A DNA stretch of 64,000 bases. Origin: Streptomyces lacrimifluminis (GTDB lineage: Bacteria; Actinomycetota; Actinomycetes; Streptomycetales; Streptomycetaceae). Shown here piece by piece: positions 51,109-59,790 of this stretch. The notes under the pieces are model-generated. The model had not been told where the DNA came from. It did not search any database and saw only the letters and a list, made by a program, of their open reading frames with translations. Position 1 is the stretch's first letter; every line of letters starts with the position of its first letter. The position numbers were made by a program, and so were the translations under genes. The DNA lies in assembly GCF_014646095.1 (NCBI RefSeq), contig NZ_BMMU01000005.1:51005-115004 (forward strand), in the 5' to 3' direction.

Positions 51109-51474
51109 TCAGGTGTGACCCTCCGCCCGCTCCCCGCCGTCCCACCGCGCCCGTCTCATGTCGAGGCGCGGCAGATGCCCCTCGGTGGCCCTGCTCGCCT
51201 CCTTCAGGGGTGTGCCCTCCGCGCGGTAGTGGTCGAGAGCCTCCAGTTCGTGCCCCGGGAGCAGGACGCCGTCCGCGCGGACGACCCGCCACCACGGAAC
51301 GGCCCCTCCGTAGAGGGCCATCACGCGCCCGACCTGGCGCGGTCCGCCCTCCTCCAGCCACTCGGCCACATCGCCGTACGTCATGACACGCCCGGGCGGG
51401 ATCAGTTCCGCGGCCTCCAGGGCCCGCTCGGCGTACTCCGGCAGGGCATCCGCCGGACGGCTCTCGTCGCTCAT
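51109..51474 (-). CDS. Alkyltransferase-like (ATL) protein
   Basis: A 121-residue MGMT-fold protein. The alkyl-acceptor motif PCHR is replaced by PWWR (GGAVPWWRVVRADG), so it cannot transfer alkyl groups. It should mark alkylated guanines for nucleotide excision repair, as known ATL proteins do. MTYGDVAEWLEEGGPRQVGR gives the helix-turn-helix with the Arg finger. ATG 51474 is chosen. It lies upstream of adnA on the same strand. Confidence 0.92.
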   Translation of the reverse strand: MSDESRPADALPEYAERALEAAELIPPGRVMTYGDVAEWLEEGGPRQVGRVMALYGGAVPWWRVVRADGVLLPGHELEALDHYRAEGTPLKEASRATEGHLPRLDMRRARWDGGERAEGHT

Positions 51475-51659
51475 CCGGCCCATCCTGCCCCACCCCACCG
51501 ACAATGTGACGAGACGGCGACCGTGGGTGTTCCTCGCCCCGAAGCGGCGCTTGCGGCAGACTGTGCGCCCCCGCGTTGCACCCTGATGCCCCTGTGTGTC
51601 AGTGGGGCATGCCACCATCGTGCGGGCGGTGACCGGTGATACGAGACCAAGAAGAGACC

Positions 51660-54395
51660 ATGAAGCAGCAGGGCGTGCACCCCGAAGGCACGGAGGACAC
51701 CTCTGAGGTCTCGTCGCGCCCCGGTGCGGACGGCGCCGGCCACGAGCACGAGCGGACACCGGCCGAACCGGCCGCCGACTGCGCCGACGACGACGCCCAC
51801 GCCGAGGAGGTCGAGGGCGACGAACCGCTGCTCCCCGCGCGCGTGCACCGCCCCTCCGATCTCATGCGGTTCCTGGCCGGCATCTTCGCGATCGTCGTCC
51901 TGCTCGCGATCGCCGCGTTCGCGCACGGCACCACCTCGGGGCTCGAACAGGACATCAGCAAGGGCACCGGCCAGGCTCCCGACCTGCTGATCAAGATCGC
52001 GGGACTGGCGTCGAGCATCGCGATCCTCCTGGTGCCGGTGGCCTTCGCGATCGAGCGGCTGATCAAGCGGGACGGGCTGCGCATCGCCGACGGTGTGCTC
52101 GCGGCGGTCCTCGCGCACGGGGTGACCCTTGCCACGGACCTGTGGGTCGCCAAGGGAGCCCCGGACTCCATCCAGGAGGCACTGACCCAGCCCTCCCCCG
52201 GCGACATCCTCGCCCTCACCGACCCGGTGCACGGCTATCTCGCTCCGGTCATCGCGTACATGACGGCCGTCGGCATGTCCCGTCGGCCGCGCTGGCGCGC
52301 CACCCTGTGGGTGGTGCTGATGCTCGACGCCTTCTCGATGCTGGTCACCGGCTACACGACACCGTTCTCGATCATCCTGACGGTGCTGATCGGCTGGTCG
52401 GTCGCGTACGGAACCCTGTACGCGGTCGGCTCACCGAACGTGCGTCCCACCGGGCGCAACCTGATGGCGGGCCTGCGGCACGTCGGCTTCCGCCCGGTGA
52501 GCGCGGCTCGTGAGGAGGTGCCGGAGGCCACGGACAGCGGTGACCGCGGCCGACGCTACTTCGTCACCCTGGAGGACGGCCCCCCGCTGGACGTCACCGT
52601 GGTCGACCGGGAGCAGCAGGCGCAGGGCTTCTTCTACCGCATGTGGCGCAACATCACGCTGCGCGGCCTGACCACCCGCAGCAGTCTCCAGTCGCTGCGC
52701 CAGGCACTGGAGCAGGAAGCTCTCCTCGCGTACGCGGCGATCGCCGCCGGGGCCAACGCGCCCAAGCTGATCGCGACCTCGGAGCTCGGCCCCGATGCCG
52801 TGATGCTCGTCTACGAGCACACCGGAGGCCGCACGCTCGACTCGCTGGAGGACCAGGAGATCACCGACGAGCTGCTGCGCAACGCCTGGCATCAGGTGAG
52901 GGCCCTGCAGTCGCGGCGCATCGCGCATCGCAGGCTCGTCGGCGAGGCAATTCTGGTGGATCGTTCCGGCAAGGTGATCCTCACCGACCTCCGGGTCGGC
53001 GAGATCGCGGCCGGGGACCTGCTGCTGCGCATGGACATCGCCCAGCTCGTGTCGACACTGGGCCTGCGCGTGGGCGCCGAACGCGCGGTGGCGTCCGCGG
53101 TCGGAGTGCTCGGCCCGGACGCGGTGGCCGACTGTCTGCCGATGCTCCAGCCCATCGCCCTGTCGCGCTCCACGCGCGCGACGCTGCGCAAACTCGCCCG
53201 CGAGCGTGCCCAGCGTCAGCGCGAGGCGGTCCTGGAGGCGTCCCAGCAGGCCAAGCAGGCCCGGCTGGAGGCGGCCCACCCCGACCCCGGGCCTGTCGTA
53301 CTGGAAAAGTCCGACAAAAAGTCCGTGCGGGCGGAACAGCGGGCCGAGAAGCGGGCCATCGACGAGGCCCTGGAGGGTGCCCGCGAGGAGGATCTGCTCG
53401 CCCAGATCCGTCACCAGGTGCTGCTGATCAGACCGCAGGCACCGGTCGAACCGGCCCGGCTGGAACGGGTGAGACCGCGCACCCTGATCAGTTTCATCGC
53501 GGGCGCGTTCGGCGCGTACTTCCTGCTCACCCAGCTCACCCACATCGAGTTCGCCACTCTGATCGACAACGCCGAGTGGGGCTGGGTCATCGCGGCCGTG
53601 CTGTTCTCGGCGCTGAGTTACTTCGCCGCGGCGATGAGTCTGCTCGGTTTCGTCCCGGAGCGGGTGCCGTTCATGCGGACCGTGGCCGCGCAGGTCGCCG
53701 GGTCGTTCGTGAAGATCGTGGCACCCGCGGCGGTCGGCGGTGTGGCCCTCAACACACGTTTCCTGCAACGCGCGGGCGTGCGGCCGGGGCTCGCGGTGGC
53801 CAGTGTCGGCGCGTCGCAGCTGTTCGGGCTCGGCTGCCACATCCTGATGCTGCTGGCGTTCGGCTATCTGACGGGCACCGAGAAGACGCCGTCGCTGTCG
53901 CCGTCCCGGACGGTCATCGCGGGCCTGCTGACCGTGGCGGTGCTCGTCCTCGTGGTGACCTCGGTACCGTTCCTGCGGAAATTCGTCGTCACGCGCGTGA
54001 GGTCCCTGTTCGCCGGTGTCGTACCGCGCATGCTGGACGTTCTCCAGCGGCCCCAGAAGCTGGTCACCGGTATCGGCGGCATGCTGTTGCTGACCGCGTG
54101 CTTCGTGATGTGCCTGGACGCGTCGATCCGCGCGTTCGGCGACGAGTCCACCTCGCTCAGCCTCGCCAGCGTCGCCGTCGTCTTCCTCGCCGGCAACGCG
54201 CTGGGCTCCGCGGCACCGACCCCCGGTGGTGTGGGCGCGGTCGAGGCGACCCTCACGGTCGGTCTGATCGCCGTCGGCCTTCCCAAGGAGGTCGCTGCCC
54301 CGGCCGTGCTGCTCTACCGGCTGCTGACCCTCTGGATCCCGGTACTGCCGGGCTGGCTGTTCTTCAACCACCTGACGCGCAAGGGCTCCCTCTAG
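51660..54395 (+). CDS. Large membrane protein with kinase-like middle and LPG-synthase-type (UPF0104) C-terminus
   Basis: 911 residues. Residues 1-65 are acidic and disordered. About 65-260 hold five or six membrane helices. About 290-490 resemble a protein-kinase-like fold (AYAAIAAGANAPKLIATSEL, MLVYEHTGGRTLDSL, RLVGEAILVDRSGKVILTDL), but the invariant HRD and DFG motifs are altered. A charged helix (ERAQRQREAVLEASQQAKQA) follows. Residues about 600-911 carry eight or so helices with NALGSAAPTPGGVGAVEATL, the lysylphosphatidylglycerol-synthase-TM/UPF0104 signature. ATG 51660 is the start. Likely lipid transport or flipping linked to a sensor domain. Confidence 0.85.
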   Translation: MKQQGVHPEGTEDTSEVSSRPGADGAGHEHERTPAEPAADCADDDAHAEEVEGDEPLLPARVHRPSDLMRFLAGIFAIVVLLAIAAFAHGTTSGLEQDISKGTGQAPDLLIKIAGLASSIAILLVPVAFAIERLIKRDGLRIADGVLAAVLAHGVTLATDLWVAKGAPDSIQEALTQPSPGDILALTDPVHGYLAPVIAYMTAVGMSRRPRWRATLWVVLMLDAFSMLVTGYTTPFSIILTVLIGWSVAYGTLYAVGSPNVRPTGRNLMAGLRHVGFRPVSAAREEVPEATDSGDRGRRYFVTLEDGPPLDVTVVDREQQAQGFFYRMWRNITLRGLTTRSSLQSLRQALEQEALLAYAAIAAGANAPKLIATSELGPDAVMLVYEHTGGRTLDSLEDQEITDELLRNAWHQVRALQSRRIAHRRLVGEAILVDRSGKVILTDLRVGEIAAGDLLLRMDIAQLVSTLGLRVGAERAVASAVGVLGPDAVADCLPMLQPIALSRSTRATLRKLARERAQRQREAVLEASQQAKQARLEAAHPDPGPVVLEKSDKKSVRAEQRAEKRAIDEALEGAREEDLLAQIRHQVLLIRPQAPVEPARLERVRPRTLISFIAGAFGAYFLLTQLTHIEFATLIDNAEWGWVIAAVLFSALSYFAAAMSLLGFVPERVPFMRTVAAQVAGSFVKIVAPAAVGGVALNTRFLQRAGVRPGLAVASVGASQLFGLGCHILMLLAFGYLTGTEKTPSLSPSRTVIAGLLTVAVLVLVVTSVPFLRKFVVTRVRSLFAGVVPRMLDVLQRPQKLVTGIGGMLLLTACFVMCLDASIRAFGDESTSLSLASVAVVFLAGNALGSAAPTPGGVGAVEATLTVGLIAVGLPKEVAAPAVLLYRLLTLWIPVLPGWLFFNHLTRKGSL

Positions 54396-54494
54396 GGAGT
54401 GCGGGCCTCGCGCCGGTGCTCCCCGGGGCGTGCGCGGTACCTCGTACGGCTCGCGCCCCGAGCGCCCCGTCGGGTACGACCGCAGGATGGGTGC

Positions 54495-56045
54495 ATGCCC
54501 AACCCCTTCCGGCCGCGTGCCGCTGCTCTGACGGCCATCGCCCTCCTGCTGACGTCCCTGACGGCAGGCTGCAGCGACGATTCCGGATCCGCGGAAGAGA
54601 ATCTGCCGGCCCAGAAGCTCGGTTGGAAGGACTGCCCCGCGCCGTCCGAGTCGGAGGGCGGCGGCGAGGCGCCGTCCCCGCTGCCGGGCGGCGACGCCTG
54701 GCAGTGCGCCACCATGAAGGCACCGCTGGACTGGGCCGAGCCGAAGGGTGAGACCATCGGGCTCGCGCTGATCCGGGTGAAGGCGAGCGGCGACGCGAAC
54801 AAGCGCATCGGGTCCCTGATCTTCAACTTCGGCGGGCCCGGCGGCTCGGGAGTCACCACGCTCCCCGCGTTCGGCACGGACTACGCGACCCTGCGCACGC
54901 GCTACGACCTGGTGAGTTTCGACCCGCGCGGAGTGGGCCGCAGTGCCGGTGTGCGCTGCGAGGACGCCGAACAGCTCGACACGTACTTCCAGCAGGACGC
55001 GACGCCCGACGACGCCGCCGAACGCGCCGAACTGCTGGACAACACCAGCAGGTTCAACGCGGCCTGCGAGAAGAACTCCAAGAGGGTGCTCCCGCACGTG
55101 CGCACCACCGACGCGGCCCGGGACATGGATCTGATGCGCCAGGTCCTCGGCGACGACAAGCTGTACTACTTCGGCATCTCGTACGGCACCGAACTCGGCG
55201 GCGTCTACGCACATCTGTTCCCCAAGAATGTGGGTCGTGCCGTCTTCGACGCGGTCGTCGACCCCACCCAGACACCTGACCAGGGCTCGCTCGGACAGGC
55301 CAGGGGCTTCCAGCTCGCGCTCGACAACTTCGCCGAGGACTGCACCTCCAAGACCGAGGACTGTCCGGTCGGCGACACCGCGCAGGATGTCGAGGAGCGG
55401 ATCGGCAAGCTCCTCAAGGACCTCGACGCCAAGCCGATCCCCGGCATCTTCCCGCGCGAACTGACCCAGAGCGCGGCGGCCAACGGCATCGCGCAGGCTC
55501 TGTACTCCCAGGACTTCTGGCCCTATCTCACCGCGGGCCTGGAGCGCGCGTACGACGGTGACGGCAAGATCCTGATGCTGCTGTCCGACTCCATGAACGG
55601 GCGCAACCAGAACGGCGAGTACAGCAACATCAGCGCGGCGAACACCGCGATCAACTGCTCCGACACGAAGCCGCGTTACACCGTCGCGGACATCGAGGCG
55701 AGGCTGCCCGAGTTCCGCGCCGCCTCGCCCCTGTTCGGCGACTTCCTGGCCTGGTCCATGGTCAGCTGCACGGACTGGGCAGTGCCGGGCGCCGCCGACC
55801 ACCCCGACGTCAGCGCGCCCGGATCGGCGCCGATCCTCGTCATCGGCAACACCGGCGACCCGGCCACGCCGTACGAGGGCGCGCGGAAAATGGTGGGGGC
55901 GCTGGGTGCGGGTGTGGGCGTCGAGCTGACGTACAAGGGGCAGGGGCACGGCGCGTACGACAGCGGGGACCGTTGCGTGCGCGCGGCGGTGAACGGCTAT
56001 CTGCTGAACGGGAAGGTACCGGGAACCGGGACCGTATGTTCCTAG
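54495..56045 (+). CDS. Secreted lipoprotein alpha/beta-hydrolase, tripeptidyl-aminopeptidase family, copy 1
   Basis: The lipoprotein signal ends with the lipobox LTAGC (Cys about residue 27). The hydrolase has FNFGGPGGSGVTTLPAFG (oxyanion), the nucleophile GISYGTELGGVYAH, VIGNTGDPATPYEGA (acid) and GQGHGAYDSGDRC (His). The family (SlpD/SlpE/TAP-type of Streptomyces) removes short peptides from protein N-termini. The next gene is a full-length paralogue. ATG 54495 with AGGATGGG upstream; 516 residues. Confidence 0.93.
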   Translation: MPNPFRPRAAALTAIALLLTSLTAGCSDDSGSAEENLPAQKLGWKDCPAPSESEGGGEAPSPLPGGDAWQCATMKAPLDWAEPKGETIGLALIRVKASGDANKRIGSLIFNFGGPGGSGVTTLPAFGTDYATLRTRYDLVSFDPRGVGRSAGVRCEDAEQLDTYFQQDATPDDAAERAELLDNTSRFNAACEKNSKRVLPHVRTTDAARDMDLMRQVLGDDKLYYFGISYGTELGGVYAHLFPKNVGRAVFDAVVDPTQTPDQGSLGQARGFQLALDNFAEDCTSKTEDCPVGDTAQDVEERIGKLLKDLDAKPIPGIFPRELTQSAAANGIAQALYSQDFWPYLTAGLERAYDGDGKILMLLSDSMNGRNQNGEYSNISAANTAINCSDTKPRYTVADIEARLPEFRAASPLFGDFLAWSMVSCTDWAVPGAADHPDVSAPGSAPILVIGNTGDPATPYEGARKMVGALGAGVGVELTYKGQGHGAYDSGDRCVRAAVNGYLLNGKVPGTGTVCS

Positions 56046-56064
56046 AAAAGTGCAGGTCAGACGG

Positions 56065-56073
56065 TTATCCACA
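56065..56073 (+). other. DnaA-box match TTATCCACA
   Basis: Exact E. coli-type DnaA box between the twin lipoprotein genes, about 90 bases upstream of the second ATG. Confidence 0.45.
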
Positions 56074-56161
56074 AGCTCATACGGCCTCGGCGCGATCCGC
56101 CTAATATGGCCGGACCGCCATCCGCTGCTCCGAGCGGACGGCTCGCAGGGGGGGAAGTGAC

Positions 56162-57709
56162 ATGTCTCGCTTCGTACGCTGGACGGCCGCTGCCGCCGCC
56201 GTGCTACTGGCGGCCGGCTGCAGCAACGGCACATCCGACAGCGGTGACGGCAAGGGGTCCGGCGCCACGACACCCTCGTCGACAACTTCCTCGTCCCGGG
56301 CTTCGCCGGCGCTGCCTGCCTCGCTGACCTCGCAGAAGCTCGGCTGGGGCCGCTGCGAGGGCACATCTGACTCCCCCACGCCGGGGAGCGACTGGCAGTG
56401 CGCGACGCTCAAGGCACCGCTGGACTACACGAAGCCGGACGGTGAGACCATCGGCCTGGCGCTCATCCGCGCCAAGGCCACCGGAGGCGACCGCATCGGC
56501 TCCCTCCTGTTCAACTTCGGCGGACCGGGCCAGTCGGGTATCTCCGTGATGCCCTCGTACGCCGGTACGGTCTCCGCCCTTCGCGAGCGCTACGACCTGG
56601 TGAGCTGGGACCCGCGCGGGGTCGGGGCCAGCGAGGGAGTGCGCTGCCGCAGTGACAAGGAGATCCAGGCCGCCGAGTCGGTGGACCCGTCGCCGGACGA
56701 CGCGGCCGAGGAGAAGGCGTACTTCCAGGACTCGGCCGACTTCGGGAAGGGCTGCGCGCAGTCCGCCGGAAAGCTCCTCGCGCATGTCTCGACGACCGAC
56801 TCCGCCCGCGACATGGACCTGATGCGCCACGTCCTCGGAGACACGAAGACCCACTACTTCGGCATTTCGTACGGCACCGAACTCGGCGGTGTGTACGCCC
56901 ACTTGTTCCCGAAGAACGTGGGACGGCTGGTCCTCGACGCCGTCGTCGACCCGAGCGCCGACATGGTGGGACACGCGAAGAACCAGGCCCGGGGCTTCCA
57001 GCGCGCCCTCGACGACTACCTGACGTCGACGGGCGAGGACCCGGACCAGGGGTCGCGGCAGATCTCGGCGCTGCTGAAGCGGATCGACGCCGAGCCGCTG
57101 CCCACGTCCTCCGGGCGGAAGCTGACCCAGGGCCTGGCCGTCACCGGCATCTTCGTACCGCTGTACAGCAAGCAGAGCTGGCCGGCGCTGACCAGCGCCC
57201 TGGAGGCGGCCGAACAGGGCGACGGATCGGACCTGCTGGCCCTCGCCGACGGCTACAACGACCGCGACGCCTCGGGCCACTACGGCACGACGACCCATGC
57301 CCAACGGGTCATATCGTGCTTGGACGACAAGCAGCGGCCGACCGCGGCGCAGGCCAGGGAGCGGCTGCCCGAATTCCGGAAGATCTCGCCCGTGTTCGGG
57401 GAGTTCCTGGGCTGGGACACGGCCGGCTGGTGCCACGACTGGCCGGTGGCCGGTCAGTACGCCACACCGGAGGTCGGCGCGCCCGGCGCGGCGCCCGTCC
57501 TGGTGGTCGGCAACACCGGGGATCCGGCGACGCCGTACGAAGGCGCGCGCGAGATGGCGGACGAACTGGGCAAGGGCGTCGGCGTGGTGCTGACGTGGAA
57601 GGGCGAGGGGCACGGGGCGTACGGCAGTGGGAGCGACTGTGTCGACTCCACGGTGAACGCGTATCTGCTGGACGGGACGGTGCCGCGGGACGGCAAGGTC
57701 TGTACATGA
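56162..57709 (+). CDS. Secreted lipoprotein alpha/beta-hydrolase, tripeptidyl-aminopeptidase family, copy 2
   Basis: Lipobox LLAAGC follows a short hydrophobic signal. The same landmarks as copy 1 appear: FNFGGPGQSGISVMPSYAG, the nucleophile GISYGTELGGVYAH, VVGNTGDPATPYEGAR and GEGHGAYGSGSDC. Its 515 residues align with copy 1 throughout, so the pair arose by tandem duplication. The ribosome site is GGGGGGAAG before ATG 56162. Each could trim different peptides. Convergent with moeZ. Confidence 0.93.
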   Translation: MSRFVRWTAAAAAVLLAAGCSNGTSDSGDGKGSGATTPSSTTSSSRASPALPASLTSQKLGWGRCEGTSDSPTPGSDWQCATLKAPLDYTKPDGETIGLALIRAKATGGDRIGSLLFNFGGPGQSGISVMPSYAGTVSALRERYDLVSWDPRGVGASEGVRCRSDKEIQAAESVDPSPDDAAEEKAYFQDSADFGKGCAQSAGKLLAHVSTTDSARDMDLMRHVLGDTKTHYFGISYGTELGGVYAHLFPKNVGRLVLDAVVDPSADMVGHAKNQARGFQRALDDYLTSTGEDPDQGSRQISALLKRIDAEPLPTSSGRKLTQGLAVTGIFVPLYSKQSWPALTSALEAAEQGDGSDLLALADGYNDRDASGHYGTTTHAQRVISCLDDKQRPTAAQARERLPEFRKISPVFGEFLGWDTAGWCHDWPVAGQYATPEVGAPGAAPVLVVGNTGDPATPYEGAREMADELGKGVGVVLTWKGEGHGAYGSGSDCVDSTVNAYLLDGTVPRDGKVCT

Positions 57710-57798
57710 CGGCGGCGGGGGCCCCGGGCACCTGTGGTGCGCGAGACGCCCGCCGGCCGAACAGGAGGAACGGGAGAGACGGTGTGGTGAACCGCGGG

Positions 57799-58977
57799 TC
57801 AGTACACCGGCTTGTGAGGCTCGATCTGGTTGACCCAGCCGATCACACCGCCGCCGACGTGGACCGCGTCCGCGAAACCGGCGGACTTCAGGACCGCGAG
57901 GACCTCCGCACTGCGGACACCCGTCTTGCAGTGCAGGACGATCTTCTTGTCCTGCGGGAGGGTCGCCAGGGCGGTGCCCATGAGGAACTCGTTCTTCGGG
58001 ATCAGCTTGGCGCCGGGGATCGAGACGATCTCGTACTCGTTGATCTCGCGGACGTCGATGATCTCGATGTTCTCGCCGTCGTCGATCCACTCCTTGAGCT
58101 GCTTGGGAGTGATCGTCGAGCCTGCCGCCGCCTCCTGGGCCTCCTCGGACACGACACCGCAGAAGGCCTCGTAGTCGATGAGCTCGGTGACGGTCGGGTT
58201 CGGGCCGCAGACAGCGCAGTCGGGGTCCTTGCGGACCTTGACCTGGCGGTACTGCATCTCCAGGGCGTCGTAGATCATCAGACGGCCGACGAGGGGCTCG
58301 CCGATGCCCGCGAGGAGCTTGATGGCCTCGTTGACCTGGATGGAGCCGATGGAGGCGCACAGCACGCCCAGGACGCCGCCCTCGGCGCAGGAGGGAACCA
58401 TGCCCGGCGGCGGGGGCTCCGGGTAGAGGCAGCGGTAGCAGGGGCCGTGCTCGGACCAGAAGACGGAGGCCTGTCCGTCGAAGCGGTAGATCGAGCCCCA
58501 CACGTAAGGCTTGTTCAGCAGCACGCACGCGTCGTTGACCAGGTAGCGGGTCGCGAAGTTGTCCGTGCCGTCGACGATCAGGTCGTACTGTCCGAAGATG
58601 TCCATCACGTTCTCGGCTTCGAGCCGCTCTTCGTGAAGGACCACGTTGACGTACGGGTTGATGCCCAGCACGGAGTCGCGGGCGGACTGGGCCTTGGAAC
58701 GGCCGATGTCCGCCTGGCTGTGGATGATCTGGCGCTGCAGGTTCGACTCGTCGACCTCGTCGAACTCCACGATGCCGAGCGTGCCCACGCCCGCCGCGGC
58801 CAGGTACATCAGCGCCGGCGAGCCCAGGCCCCCGGCGCCCACACAGAGCACCTTGGCGTTCTTCAGCCGCTTCTGCCCGTCCATCCCGACATCGGGGATG
58901 ATCAGGTGGCGGGAGTACCTGCGGACCTCGTCTACGGTGAGCTCGGCAGCGGGCTCGACCAGGGGTGGCAGCGACAC
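57799..58977 (-). CDS. moeZ: MoeZ: adenylyltransferase/sulfurtransferase
   Basis: Activates the C-terminus of small sulfur-carrier proteins and loads sulfur (MoaD, ThiS, CysO). The N-terminal E1 domain has VLCVGAGGLGSPALMYLA, ESNLQRQIIHSQADIG and two zinc CxxC pairs (CYRC, CAVC). The C-terminal rhodanese has VLHCKTGVRSAE with the acceptor Cys. 392 residues. GTG start with GGAG upstream. It would work with MoaE at 26198. Confidence 0.96.
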   Translation of the reverse strand: MSLPPLVEPAAELTVDEVRRYSRHLIIPDVGMDGQKRLKNAKVLCVGAGGLGSPALMYLAAAGVGTLGIVEFDEVDESNLQRQIIHSQADIGRSKAQSARDSVLGINPYVNVVLHEERLEAENVMDIFGQYDLIVDGTDNFATRYLVNDACVLLNKPYVWGSIYRFDGQASVFWSEHGPCYRCLYPEPPPPGMVPSCAEGGVLGVLCASIGSIQVNEAIKLLAGIGEPLVGRLMIYDALEMQYRQVKVRKDPDCAVCGPNPTVTELIDYEAFCGVVSEEAQEAAAGSTITPKQLKEWIDDGENIEIIDVREINEYEIVSIPGAKLIPKNEFLMGTALATLPQDKKIVLHCKTGVRSAEVLAVLKSAGFADAVHVGGGVIGWVNQIEPHKPVY

Positions 58978-59040
58978 GGGGACTCCGTTGGTCGGTCAAT
59001 CACTACGGTTGTTCTCCCCGTAACACTGCCACGCCCTTCT

Positions 59041-59790
59041 TCATTCCGAGACACCCGTTCCGAGGCGCGAGACGATGTCGTCCCAGTAGCCGGGCATCGT
59101 CTCCCAGGGGTCCGCGCGGCCACCTCGGTCCGTACGGTCGGTGAAGTAGATCGTGGCGGCACCCTGCCAGCGGGCGACGCGCAGCGCCTCGTCGAGATGA
59201 CCGAGCGGCAGTCCGTGCACGAAGTGGCAGAAGCGCTCGGGCGGATGGTCGGCGGTCCACTCGGCCACCTGCGACCAGCGGTAGTCGCTCCAGTGCCCGG
59301 AGAACGTGACGAGCTGGTCGGCGTGCTCGGCATAGTCCGGATGCGGATGGGTGCCGTGGCCCAGGACGATGTGGGTGTCCTCGTGCGCCTCGCGGAGCAT
59401 GCCGATCGTGCGGCGGGTCTCCGGGAGGGCGGTGCGGTCGGTCGGGCAGCGGTCCAGGAGGAAGCCGTCGGTCCTGTACCAGTCGCGGTGCCGCTGCGCC
59501 TCGGTGATCAACTCACCGTGCGTGCGCGCCCCGTGGGCCGTGTCGAGGTGGCCGAGCACGCGGACACCCGAGTTGCGCAGGCGGCCGACGGCCTCCAGGC
59601 AGTGCGGATCGGGACGGCTGCCCGGGCCGTCGGCGACGTTGAGGACGACCCAGTGCAGGGGCGTGCCCGGGCGACTCAGTTCGCCCCACTCGGTCGGGGC
59701 GACAAGAGGGTGCGCGAAGCCCGGGATGCCGAAGCCGGTGCGTACACCGGTGCTCGCGGTGCCCGCCTTGGCACTGGTCAGATGCGGCAT
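59041..59790 (-). CDS. Spherulation-specific family 4 (spherulin-4-like) protein
   Basis: A 249-residue TIM-barrel-type protein of the spherulin-4 family, whose active members (GH135) cleave galactosamine-containing polymers. Landmarks are GFGIPGFAHPL, VRVLGHLDTAHGARTHGELI, WYRTDGFLLDRCP and VTFSGHWSDYRW. The active motif in my memory is FFDE and a Glu in the TFEG strand; here they read LLDR (D113, R114) and TFSG (S164), so two expected catalytic acids are missing. It overlaps the epimerase gene by 13 bases. Confidence 0.75.
   Translation of the reverse strand: MPHLTSAKAGTASTGVRTGFGIPGFAHPLVAPTEWGELSRPGTPLHWVVLNVADGPGSRPDPHCLEAVGRLRNSGVRVLGHLDTAHGARTHGELITEAQRHRDWYRTDGFLLDRCPTDRTALPETRRTIGMLREAHEDTHIVLGHGTHPHPDYAEHADQLVTFSGHWSDYRWSQVAEWTADHPPERFCHFVHGLPLGHLDEALRVARWQGAATIYFTDRTDRGGRADPWETMPGYWDDIVSRLGTGVSE

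Noticed and set aside
47479..51639. Open plus-strand frame of about 1386 codons opposite adnA
   Set aside because: A mirror of the GC-biased third positions in adnA; no domain and no start signal. The same applies to large opposite-strand frames at 20890-23766, 52431-56366 and 57316-60708.
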